From Bartonella sp. MM73XJBT.G (lineage in GTDB: Bacteria; Pseudomonadota; Alphaproteobacteria; Rhizobiales; Rhizobiaceae): 64,000 nt of DNA. Below are positions 1 through 8,114 of this stretch, in pieces. Where the stretch lies: contig NZ_JAQISW010000008.1 of assembly GCF_028618435.1 (NCBI RefSeq), positions 17,918-81,917 of the forward strand, in the 5' to 3' direction. The notes under the pieces were generated by a model. That model ran no database searches and was not told where the DNA came from. It saw only the letters and a list, made by a program, of their open reading frames with translations. A program made the translations under genes and the position numbers. Numbering within the stretch: the stretch's first letter is position 1; the number at the start of each line of letters is the position of its first letter.

Positions 1-380
1 TTCTTTTCTTTTTGCGGGCTTTTCTTTTTGCTGGAATGGCTCCTTTGTTTTTAGGAATAAAATTGCATGACAAGGTCATGAGAAAAAATAAATTTAAAGT
101 GCGCCTCTTCCGATGCGTTATTCTTGCATGTATGTGATGGGTGGTGGAAACGATGCTTTTAAAGGGGAAAAAAACATTTTAAGGCATAGGGAAAGTGAAA
201 GGAAAACCTATCATTTTCTAGGATTTTTTTAAGTCATATTGTATTTTTTTATGATTTCAGCATGGCTTGTGTTTAAAATGATGAGGAATAAAATAGTGTA
301 AGATTTTCACACTCCATGTTTGAGCGTTGGTGAAGAAAGACAATCTGTGTGGTCATTTTACCTGTTGAGGTGTCAAATAT
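1..380. other. Left-edge intergenic stretch
   Basis: No convincing coding frame, RNA gene or clear hairpin terminator is visible. The stretch is AT-rich and lies downstream of the leftward nfu operon. Confidence 0.4.
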
Positions 381-959
381 TTATTGTGGCATGGCTTCAA
401 CGCCTAAAACTTCAGGGATAAAATGGCGTAAAAGATTTTCAATACCATGTTTAAGCGTTGCCGTTGAAGAAGGACATCCAGCGCAGGCGCCCCGCATATT
501 GAGATAAACAATACCATTTTCAAACCCGCGAAAAGTAATATCACCACCATCATTGGCAACGGCTGGGCGAATACGTGTTTCAAGCAGCTCTTTAATGGTT
601 AAGACAATATCAGCGTCTTTTTCGTCATAAAACTCTTCGTTAAGGGCATGGGCTTTTGCTTGTGTTGTCGCATTGGTGGTGATAACGGGCTCATTGGAGA
701 GAAAATGCTCCATAATTGTGCCTAAAATGACAGGTTTGAGATGTTGCCATTCACCATCTTTTTTGCTCACAGTGATAAAGTCATAGCCTAAAAAAACACC
801 ATTAACATTGGGAATATTAAACAGTTTAGCGGCCAAAGGCGAATTTTTAGCTGCTTCTTCACGGTCACGAAATTCTAATACGCCCTCCGAAAGGACCAGC
901 CGCCCTGGTAGAAATTTAAGTGTTGCAGGGTTTGGGGTTGTTTCAGTTTGAATAAACAT
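381..959 (-). CDS. NifU-family iron-sulfur scaffold/carrier protein (Nfu type)
   Basis: This 192-residue protein fits the alphaproteobacterial/mitochondrial Nfu1 family, which carries Fe-S clusters to target apoproteins in the cytoplasm. The N-terminal Nfu domain begins with the TETTPNPATLKFLPG stretch (about residues 4-90). The C-terminal NifU-like domain (about 110-190) holds the cluster-binding CAGCPSS motif, so both CxxC cysteines are present. I place the start at the methionine before FIQTETTPNP because AAGGAGAG sits five bases upstream; an ATG six codons earlier has no comparable site. It is the last gene of the leftward run murJ-trpS-usp-nfu, 61 bp after usp. Length is normal for the family. 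Confidence 0.93.
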   Translation of the reverse strand: MFIQTETTPNPATLKFLPGRLVLSEGVLEFRDREEAAKNSPLAAKLFNIPNVNGVFLGYDFITVSKKDGEWQHLKPVILGTIMEHFLSNEPVITTNATTQAKAHALNEEFYDEKDADIVLTIKELLETRIRPAVANDGGDITFRGFENGIVYLNMRGACAGCPSSTATLKHGIENLLRHFIPEVLGVEAMPQ

Positions 960-1020
960 AAACTCTCCTTTTATCATGAAGGATTAGAAAGATCATTCCA
1001 TTTTTAAAATATTATATTTT

Positions 1021-1512
1021 TTAGGCAATAGACCGAATATCTTCATCAGCAAGATTGCTAGGAATGACAATGACAGGGATTGAAAAAGCCGTTCCTTTAT
1101 TCCCGATTAATTGGATAAGGGGGCCTGGTCCTTCTGCATGTCCACTGGCGGCTAAAACAATCAGTGCAATTCTTTTATCTTCGTCAATCAGTTTAGAAAT
1201 TTCATCAACTTTTTTTCCTTCACGCACGACTATTTCTGTTTCAAGCGCATGGGAAGTGCGAACATCACTGGCAATGTCTCCTAATATTTTATGAGCAATT
1301 TGTGTTGATTCTGTGCGCATAACGTTGTTTACACCCAGAAAATGTTGAAATTCTACACTATCAACAACACAAAGCAAGACCAAAGTTCTCTTGGTGTTTT
1401 GGGCATGTTGTGCGGCGAACGCAACGGCACGCCGACACTCTGGTGTCTCATCGATGATGACGAGGTTCTTTTTCTTAGGTTCTCTTTTCGGATTTTTGGG
1501 TTCAGAAATCAT
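1021..1512 (-). CDS. Universal stress protein (UspA family)
   Basis: This is a 163-residue single-domain Usp protein. After a lysine-rich start, the first beta strand NLVIIDETPECRRAV opens the fold. Near the C-terminus the expected ATP-loop region lacks a perfect G2xG9xG(S/T) motif (ASGHAEGPGPLIQLIGNKG), so nucleotide binding is possible but not certain. Usp proteins are soluble stress-survival proteins with no single known substrate. The gene lies between trpS and nfu on the same strand and is probably cotranscribed with them. Confidence 0.85.
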   Translation of the reverse strand: MISEPKNPKREPKKKNLVIIDETPECRRAVAFAAQHAQNTKRTLVLLCVVDSVEFQHFLGVNNVMRTESTQIAHKILGDIASDVRTSHALETEIVVREGKKVDEISKLIDEDKRIALIVLAASGHAEGPGPLIQLIGNKGTAFSIPVIVIPSNLADEDIRSIA

Positions 1513-1596
1513 GCACTTTCTCTATTTTGTACAAACGATTTTTTTGCTCTCTACAGTCTTTTTTCGTTTATTGTTTTTATGTTTCGTTTATTGTTC

Positions 1597-2667
1597 TTAT
1601 GTATTGTGCAAAAATCCAACAATTTCGCGAATTTTTTTCATATTTTCTTCTGCGAGCATACTAGCACGTTTAGCGCCATCATGCAAAACAGAGTCAATAT
1701 AACCACTTTCTTGATGAAGGCGACGTAATTCTTCTGTTATAGGGGCAAGCTTATGGACGGTAAGGTCGGCTAGCGCTGTTTTAAAATGCGAAAATTGATG
1801 ACCAGAAAACTCTAAAAGAGCCTTTTCTTTACTAACTTTGGCAAAGGCGGCGTAAATACCAAGCAGGTTATCCACTTCTGGTCGTTCTTTTAAAGCCTCA
1901 AGAGAATCTGGAAGAGGTTCGGAATCTGTTTTTGCTTTGCGTATTTTTTGGGCGATAAGATCTGCATCATCGGTCAAATTAATGCGTGAGAAATCTGAAG
2001 GATCTGATTTTGACATTTTTTTTGTCCCATCACGCAAGGACATAACGCGTGTGGCTGTTGTCCCAATCAGCGCTTCTGGGAGGGGAAAGAAGCCTTGTTT
2101 TTTTTCTTCATCCGTTTGCATAGAGATGTTAAAATTTAAGTCGGCAATACGGTGTGCATAATCATTGTTAAATTTTTGTGCAATATCGCGTGTGAGTTCA
2201 ACATGCTGTTTTTGATCTTCACCTACCGGAACATGCGTTGCACGATAGACTAAAATATCAGCAGCCATCAACGTGGGATAGGCAAAAAGCCCAAGGGATG
2301 CTTTTTCGCGATCTTTCCCTGCTTTATCTTTAAATTGTGTCATGCGTTGAAGCCAGCCGATACGGGCAACACAATTTAAAATCCAGGCGAGTTCAGCATG
2401 TTGAAAAACACGTGATTGGTTGAAAATAATATGTTTTTGGGGATCAATACCAGCGGCGAGAAAGGCGGCTGTCACCGTTCTGGTGGATTCGCGTAAGACA
2501 AGGGGATCTGGGTTGACGGTGAGCGCATGCATATCCACAACACAATAGAGGCAGTGATAAGTGTTTTGTAGTTCAACCCAATGTTGAAGGGCTCCAAGAT
2601 AATTGCCAAGATGTAAGTGACCACTCGGTTGTACGCCGGAAAAAACAAGGGGAGGGAAGGGATCCAT
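1597..2667 (-). CDS. trpS: Tryptophanyl-tRNA synthetase
   Basis: This class I aminoacyl-tRNA synthetase charges tRNA-Trp in the cytoplasm. The 356 residues match the usual bacterial TrpS length of about 330-360. The HIGH-type motif appears as [12 protein letters not shown] near residues 15-26, and the KMSKS loop is intact as [10 protein letters not shown] near residue 217. [13 protein letters not shown] is the typical TrpS signature between them. The gene starts 61 bp after murJ and is followed by usp, so it probably belongs to one operon. No tRNA-Trp sensing leader is apparent. Confidence 0.97.
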   Translation of the reverse strand: MDPFPPLVFSGVQPSGHLHLGNYLGALQHWVELQNTYHCLYCVVDMHALTVNPDPLVLRESTRTVTAAFLAAGIDPQKHIIFNQSRVFQHAELAWILNCVARIGWLQRMTQFKDKAGKDREKASLGLFAYPTLMAADILVYRATHVPVGEDQKQHVELTRDIAQKFNNDYAHRIADLNFNISMQTDEEKKQGFFPLPEALIGTTATRVMSLRDGTKKMSKSDPSDFSRINLTDDADLIAQKIRKAKTDSEPLPDSLEALKERPEVDNLLGIYAAFAKVSKEKALLEFSGHQFSHFKTALADLTVHKLAPITEELRRLHQESGYIDSVLHDGAKRASMLAEENMKKIREIVGFLHNT

Positions 2668-2728
2668 AGGAGTGCGCTTTCTTTAATTAGAGGTTATTCG
2701 TTTTGTTGTTTTTGACAAAGTATAAATA

Positions 2729-4300
2729 TTATAAACGTTTTTTCAAATTTTTAAGTGTGTGAAAAAAGGAACGGGGATTGGATAGAAAATAGGCAATAAA
2801 ATAGAGTGAGAATATGCCAAGCATGATCCCTGATAAGGTGATAAAACGCAAGAAAAAAGAGGCTTTTGAGGATAAAGGAAAAGATAAAAATCCAAACACA
2901 TTTAATCCGTAATAGAGGGCGAGTGCACTCAAAAGGGAAGCGATCATGAGGCATAATATTCGCTTGATCAGTTGGGCGTCGTATTTCCAATAACCCCGTT
3001 TTATGAGAACCCCCCAAAGCAATAGGGTATTGACCCATCCAGAAGTAATTTCAGCAATAACAATGCCGCGTGCGGAAAAGGAAGGAAATAATGTTAAAGC
3101 GAGGCTGATATTGATGAAAACACAAATGCCCGTAAAAATCATTGGTGTTTTGGTATCTTCATGGGCAAAGAAATTAGGAATAAAGACCTTGATGAGTACA
3201 AAAGCTGGAAGTCCTAGTCCATAAAGTCCTAATAACTGTGCAACATGTTGTGTTGATTGATCAGTAAACTGTCCACGCTCAAAGAGTAAACTAACAATGG
3301 GGGTGGAAAGCAGCAAAAAAGCAATAGATGCTGGAAGCGTTAACAGGAGTGTTAATTCAATAGAGCGGTTTTGCAAATGGTGGGTTTCTTCATGCTTTTT
3401 GCTCCGTAATGCGCGGGTTAACTCTGGTAAAAGAACGGTTGCAACGGCAATGGCAATCACGCCTAGAGGCAATTGATAAAGCCGATCAGCATACATTAAA
3501 GAAGAGACAGCCCCCGATTGACTAGAAGCAATGTTGGTATTGATGAGCAAATTAATTTGTGTGATACCACCCGTGATGGCTGCGGGGAATGCTAAGGTTA
3601 GTAGCTTGCGAACATTAGGGGTTAAATGGGGACGACGGAAGAAAATTTTCATGCCACTTTGACGTAAAGCAACAGCAATTAAGACAAGTTGAAGAAGCCC
3701 AGCCGCTAAAACACCCCAAGAGAGATTTAAGCCGATGTGCCAAGCGTCAAGTTGATAGATCCAAGCATAGGCGAGTACACCAATCAGAATAATATTTAAA
3801 AAGAGTGGCGCAACAGCAGCAATAAAATAACGCCGTAGAGCATTGAGCATGCCCCCCATCATCGCAGCGAGCGACATGCAGGTTAAATAAGGAAACATGA
3901 TCGCCGTAAAATGAATTGTGGCATTAAATTTTGTTGCGTCTTCACTAAAGCCTGGAGCAATAATCGTTCGCACCAAAAAAGGCATACTCAGTTCCATTGC
4001 AATCGTTAATAATAAAAGAAGAGAAAAGAGGACACCAAAGACTTCTTCTGCGAATTTGCATGCAGATTCTTGGCCATCTTCAGTGATTTTTTTAGCAAAA
4101 AGAGGAATGAAAGCAGCATTAAAGGCACCTTCAGCAAAAAAACGGCGGAATGTATTGGGAAAACGAAAAGCAGCGTTAAAGGCATCAGAAACAGGACCCG
4201 TCCCTAGTGCTGCGGCCATAAGCATCTCACGGACGAAGCCGAAAATACGGCTCATGAGAGTTCCGGAAGCAACTGTTGCAATTTTTTTAATCAATGTCAT
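2729..4300 (-). CDS. murJ: Lipid II flippase MurJ (MviN)
   Basis: This 523-residue polytopic inner-membrane protein of the MOP exporter superfamily flips lipid II for peptidoglycan synthesis. The N-terminus has the family signature: SGTLMSRIFGFVREMLMA, then GPVSDAFNAAFRFPNTFRRFFAEGAF with the conserved arginines. About 14 hydrophobic segments follow, as expected. It is the first gene of the leftward housekeeping run. Upstream is a long intergenic stretch, so the promoter should lie just above 4300. Confidence 0.96.
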   Translation of the reverse strand: MTLIKKIATVASGTLMSRIFGFVREMLMAAALGTGPVSDAFNAAFRFPNTFRRFFAEGAFNAAFIPLFAKKITEDGQESACKFAEEVFGVLFSLLLLLTIAMELSMPFLVRTIIAPGFSEDATKFNATIHFTAIMFPYLTCMSLAAMMGGMLNALRRYFIAAVAPLFLNIILIGVLAYAWIYQLDAWHIGLNLSWGVLAAGLLQLVLIAVALRQSGMKIFFRRPHLTPNVRKLLTLAFPAAITGGITQINLLINTNIASSQSGAVSSLMYADRLYQLPLGVIAIAVATVLLPELTRALRSKKHEETHHLQNRSIELTLLLTLPASIAFLLLSTPIVSLLFERGQFTDQSTQHVAQLLGLYGLGLPAFVLIKVFIPNFFAHEDTKTPMIFTGICVFINISLALTLFPSFSARGIVIAEITSGWVNTLLLWGVLIKRGYWKYDAQLIKRILCLMIASLLSALALYYGLNVFGFLSFPLSSKASFFLRFITLSGIMLGIFSLYFIAYFLSNPRSFFHTLKNLKKRL

Positions 4301-5036
4301 AAAGATATATCAGATTCGTGGTAAAAGAGAAGCGATGAGTAGAGAAATAAGCCGTTTTAAATCGTAAAAATCTGATCTGTATTCTCATACAAAAATATAA
4401 TACAAAAATATATTTGTGCAGCGTTTTACGACGGTGTTTGTCTTTCTGTCAACAATGGTTGCGTGAAGACTTTTAACATGCTCCTTGTTTTATTGTTGCC
4501 TTACAATTTTTATTGTTGCCATAAAATAATTAAAATTTCTTTAGGGGCATGACCCATTTTTACGCTTATGGAGTAACAAGCCGGCTCACCAGCACACACT
4601 TTTCCAGCTGCTCTAGAATGTTGTGACAGACTTTGCATTTAGATGATTTAATTTAGATGATTTATAAGAGACATTTTTACTCTTTTCTTAAATTATTTTT
4701 ATCCATACGTTAATCTCATTTGTAACGTGCAAACGAATGGTTTTGATTGATGCAACATGCACGCAACATAAAGAGACTTAGAATAAGAGAATATTACGAT
4801 CTTTGGGGCTCTCATTCAACAGGCAAAATAGTGAATACGCATTATAAATCAATTTATTACACCCTATTTAAAAAAATGAAAATAAAATAAAAGTTTGAAG
4901 AAATGTGCAGTTTCTATGATTTAGGGCTTTTGATGCTTTTAAACGTTTGTCAGACTGAGCTTAACGGTGATGGCAAAACAGTGTGATGGATTTTTACTTT
5001 TACGGCTTTATGTTCTCACCAAATGAGGTCGCCTTC
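4301..5036. other. Intergenic stretch between murJ and the effector locus
   Basis: No intact gene is seen. It contains one copy of the dispersed intergenic repeat (4738-4855) and, at its left end, the probable murJ operon promoter. Low-complexity AT-rich sequence fills the rest. A decayed coding remnant begins immediately to the right. Confidence 0.5.
4738..4855 (+). repeat. Dispersed intergenic repeat, copy 1
   Basis: This copy has the family core TTTTGATTGATGCAACATG, then a GCTCTCATTCAACAGGC block, then a TTATAAATCAAT end. The same order of blocks recurs at roughly ten places in the window, always between genes. Confidence 0.6.
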
Positions 5037-5345
5037 TTATTTTAGAGATTCCATAAATATAAGGGTAGAAAGACGTAATCTTTCAACAGCGTCTTGCCTG
5101 TTTTTAGCACCACGGGCAAGAGCATTATAGGTAATGAAAGGGTTGATATGATCTTTTCAAAAATGATCAATCCTTTGCTCTGCTGAGATTTTTTTCATCA
5201 TTGATGGGAGGGTAAAATCTGAGCCAATAAAGAAAGTTTTCCCTTTATGGTTTTCGTATCTGGTTGACACACGATTGATTTGCCGATGAACGCAGGGGGA
5301 AAGCCCCTCTTTTTTATCAGAGAGGGCAAAAAGTGAAAACTTATA
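5037..5345 (-). pseudogene. Decayed coding remnant downstream of the last bep gene
   Basis: The minus strand holds an open frame of about 100 codons interrupted once by TGA. It reads through KTFFIGSDFTLPSMMKKIS, reaches the stop after QRIDHF, continues in the same frame as DHINPFITYNALARGAKNRQ and ends at TAA (5037-5039). It has no start codon or ribosome binding site of its own; upstream the frame runs into the 3' end of the Fic effector gene in another phase. The composition looks protein-coding, but I do not recognise the family. It could be the tail of an older gene truncated when the effector locus expanded. Confidence 0.35.
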
Positions 5346-5352
5346 TGAATTT

Positions 5353-7770
5353 TTAGAGAGTCATAGCCTTTGTGTGCTGCGTTTTGTGAGAGGGAATATT
5401 TTCTTGTCTCTTGATGTTTTGATGAACGTTTTCTATCATTTTTTGTGTTTTACTTGCTTCTTTATCAAAGGTGTTCGACCATGTTTTTTCAGTGTTTTTC
5501 TTGAGCCATTGATGCGGGAGAGATTGATGCTGGTTTGGTGCTGAGCGGTTATTCAATTGGGGGGTATAAAAATCCATGGAGCGTATGTTTTGTTCTATCT
5601 CTTTTGTCTGTTTAACGATTTCCAGAATCTCTTTTGCTTTGACAGCTGATGTTCCAAGGCTTGTAGCCAGTTTTTCGGGATTATTTTCCTTTATCGCCTC
5701 ATGCTCGCTTAAGGATAAGCGTTCATTGATTTTTCTCATATAAGTCCTTATTTCCCCCCTTAACTCAGGAGAGTTTGATAATGTTTCTTTCTGTTGTTCT
5801 TTTGGTAAGGCGAGGAGATTTTGCATCCAAACCTTAGGCATTAGGACCGATTGTTCACAACGTTTTTGTTTTGCGTGATGGTTATGGAGAATATCTCTTT
5901 CTGTTTGTTTTAAAATATCGAGGTAACACTCAATGGCTCTACAGAGGGGCAAAATATTGGCTTCAGCTTCAGCGCGTGCATGATTTTTTATGCCAAAGAT
6001 ATTGCTTCCAGACAACTGAGAAATCGATTGAGGAGATGTGGCAATTTGATGGGTGAGCTGTTCTCCTCTCTTATGATTTTCATGAATCCGTTCAATTTTT
6101 TCCTGCAAAATATGCCGATTGCCATAAATGATTTGGCATAAAGTTTCGATTTCTGTTCTTCTTGCTTGAAGTGATGTGTTATTTTTTATCCTCGTGGTAA
6201 TTTCATTGCTTGTAAGGGGGGGTATTTTTTTTGCGGCAATCAGCACCTCTTGCTGGTGTTGAGCGCTTGGTGTTGTAAAGGAGAAGGTTTCATCACTTGT
6301 TAATGTTTGTATCGGCTCTGGTGTGCGCTCTTCTTTCAGTTTAGGCGATAAGGAGAGTTTCTCAGATGGGGCGGTGTCTGTTGTTTTTATCCCACTCTCC
6401 CAGTATGCCATTGCTTTTTGGGGGTACTGTTTTGCTCTTTCTTGATGATCTGAACCTGTTGTCATTTGGACGGATATTTGATCATTTGTTGCTATATGGT
6501 TCGTTTGTAAAATGGTTTCTTGAAAATCTTTTTGCGCTTGCCTCATAGAGGAAGCAGAGTGAGCCATTGGTTGTGCCCTTTGTTCTTTTTCTTGTAGATT
6601 TTGGGGGATAACTTTAGCGTCGTCCTGTAAAGCATGGGGGACAACCCATGGTGAAAAATGGGCTTTTTCTTTTCTCTTTGTTTGAATGGATGTGTTGTCT
6701 TTGCTTTTTTCAGTTATTTCATCGTCTTTAAGAGCGTCTCTTTTTTCTTCTGAAAACAATGTTTTTGGCTGGGTTTTTTGCTGGATTTTTTCTGGGCTTT
6801 GAGCTTTTGGTACTGTAAAGGAGAAGGTCTCACCACTTGTTAATGTTTGTCTTTGCTCTGGTGTGAGATCTTTTTTATTTCCCAAGATGAGTGTTCCCTG
6901 AACATCCATCATGAAACCATTGGCTCCACAGCCTCTATAGGTCCCATGATAGGTTTCACCTTCTTTTGCGACGACAGTGAGATAATAATTTTTTTCACCC
7001 ATTCCAAGCTTTCTCATAGAGTTGGTGAATTCTTGTAAAATGAGCAATTTTTCTGGATGAGAGATATCCTCAAGCAGATGTTTCATAGGCTCTGAATCGC
7101 TACGTTCCATGGCGGCTGCGCGGACAAAGTCTTTACGCTTTTTGCTCACAACAGAAAAATCGAGCGTATGTCCTGCTGCTTGAGCGAGTTTTTCAACAAA
7201 CAGTCTCTTTGTACGTCTATTGCCCTCTCTGAAAGGATGCAAGTGGTGTAAATCTATCATTATTTCAGCAGCGTGTTCAACAAATTCTTCACGGGATAAG
7301 TCTTGTAAATTCTTTTTTTCAGCAAGTGTTTTATCTAACTTTTCTAATCCTTCCTGGATTTTTTTTCCCATAGCAAAAGGTTTTGTAAATTCTTTTCTCT
7401 TCAAAATGGGCATAGAAGCAACAGTGCTATCTTCAAAGGTAAAAGGTGTTTCGCGGGTTTGTCCAGCCCATTCAAATGCCCGGAAAAAGAGGCGATGATG
7501 AAGATATTTGAGATAGGCGGCATCAAATTGCTCTGGTGGGGGCTCTTGGCGCAGTTTGATCATTTCTTTTTTTACATCATCAGAACAGCGTTCTTTTAAT
7601 ATTTCTTTATCTTTAATACGGTATTTATTTTTGAGCACATTGCTATTGGGGTAGAAAAAATTTTGCGCTGCTTCATTGATTTGCTTTAAAACGGCGGCAT
7701 TTATTGCAGGGGATTGTTCTTGCAATTCTTTCTGTGTAGAGGAAGCCCCCTGTTCTGTGTTTTCTTTCAT
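5353..7770 (-). CDS. Fic-OB-BID type IV secretion effector (Bep) with long linker
   Basis: This 805-residue Bep is translocated by VirB/VirD4. The Fic domain (about residues 35-240) has the flap ETPFTFEDSTVASMP and the motif HPFREGNRRTKR at 178-189. The canonical form is HxFx(D/E)GNGRxxR, so the catalytic histidine and acidic residue are kept but the second glycine is arginine. An OB-fold follows (about 260-325), then a linker of about 190 residues, a BID domain (about 515-640) with the hallmark FGIKNHARAEAE, and a post-BID helical region shared with bepA and bepC (ALPKEQQKETLS). The basic C-terminus ends KAMTL. Usual Fic-Beps are about 540 residues; the excess lies in the linker, whose ends carry a duplicated TLTSxETFSFT motif. 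It is the most distal effector gene. AMPylation activity is uncertain. Confidence 0.9.
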   Translation of the reverse strand: MKENTEQGASSTQKELQEQSPAINAAVLKQINEAAQNFFYPNSNVLKNKYRIKDKEILKERCSDDVKKEMIKLRQEPPPEQFDAAYLKYLHHRLFFRAFEWAGQTRETPFTFEDSTVASMPILKRKEFTKPFAMGKKIQEGLEKLDKTLAEKKNLQDLSREEFVEHAAEIMIDLHHLHPFREGNRRTKRLFVEKLAQAAGHTLDFSVVSKKRKDFVRAAAMERSDSEPMKHLLEDISHPEKLLILQEFTNSMRKLGMGEKNYYLTVVAKEGETYHGTYRGCGANGFMMDVQGTLILGNKKDLTPEQRQTLTSGETFSFTVPKAQSPEKIQQKTQPKTLFSEEKRDALKDDEITEKSKDNTSIQTKRKEKAHFSPWVVPHALQDDAKVIPQNLQEKEQRAQPMAHSASSMRQAQKDFQETILQTNHIATNDQISVQMTTGSDHQERAKQYPQKAMAYWESGIKTTDTAPSEKLSLSPKLKEERTPEPIQTLTSDETFSFTTPSAQHQQEVLIAAKKIPPLTSNEITTRIKNNTSLQARRTEIETLCQIIYGNRHILQEKIERIHENHKRGEQLTHQIATSPQSISQLSGSNIFGIKNHARAEAEANILPLCRAIECYLDILKQTERDILHNHHAKQKRCEQSVLMPKVWMQNLLALPKEQQKETLSNSPELRGEIRTYMRKINERLSLSEHEAIKENNPEKLATSLGTSAVKAKEILEIVKQTKEIEQNIRSMDFYTPQLNNRSAPNQHQSLPHQWLKKNTEKTWSNTFDKEASKTQKMIENVHQNIKRQENIPSHKTQHTKAMTL
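6268..6865 (-). repeat. Direct repeats bounding an in-frame insertion in the Fic effector
   Basis: Two near-identical stretches of about 60 bp lie at 6268-6330 and 6803-6865, inside the effector gene. They encode the paired motifs TLTSGETFSFTVPKAQ and TLTSDETFSFTTPSAQ. They sit at the end of the OB-fold and at the start of the BID region, so the extra linker of about 178 residues lies exactly between them. This is what a segmental duplication or insertion would leave. Confidence 0.7.
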
Positions 7771-8114
7771 GTATATTTCCTTTCAAGTTTTTAATATTTG
7801 TTTTTTTAAAAAGCTTCTTTTTTACATTTTTTGCCTTATGTTATTTTCATTAAGCTTTTTCTTCTTCTTCAAAGAAGAATACCGATTGGAATGATGGGAA
7901 AAATTTGACTCTCTTCGCATGGAGCCCAAGTTGATGATAGAACAGCGTTAATGTTTGTAACTTTTATGAAATGTTATCGTGCAATTTTTTTGATGCGTTT
8001 TGTCATATGAGAGTTTATTCAAATTTTTCTGTATGTTATATGCCACCCTTGGTGCAACCTTGGCAGGATAATTGCTCCAAGGTGGTGTGTGAAAAGCCAA
8101 AGGGGATGAGACCA
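7771..8114. other. Spacer with promoter of the Fic effector and a 3' stem-loop
   Basis: AAAGGAAATATAC lies just before the Fic effector start, as at the other bep genes. The inverted repeat at 8043-8085 (CCACCCTTGG...CCAAGGTGG with GCAA/TTGC inside) sits 30 bp past the stop of the upstream effector and may end its transcript, although no T-run follows on the minus strand. I see no antitoxin-like frame here. Confidence 0.5.

Noticed and set aside
5295..5330. CCCCTCT...AGAGAGGG inverted repeat as terminator of the last bep gene
   Set aside because: The stem is short, and the minus-strand sequence after it has no T-run; it also falls inside the decayed coding remnant.
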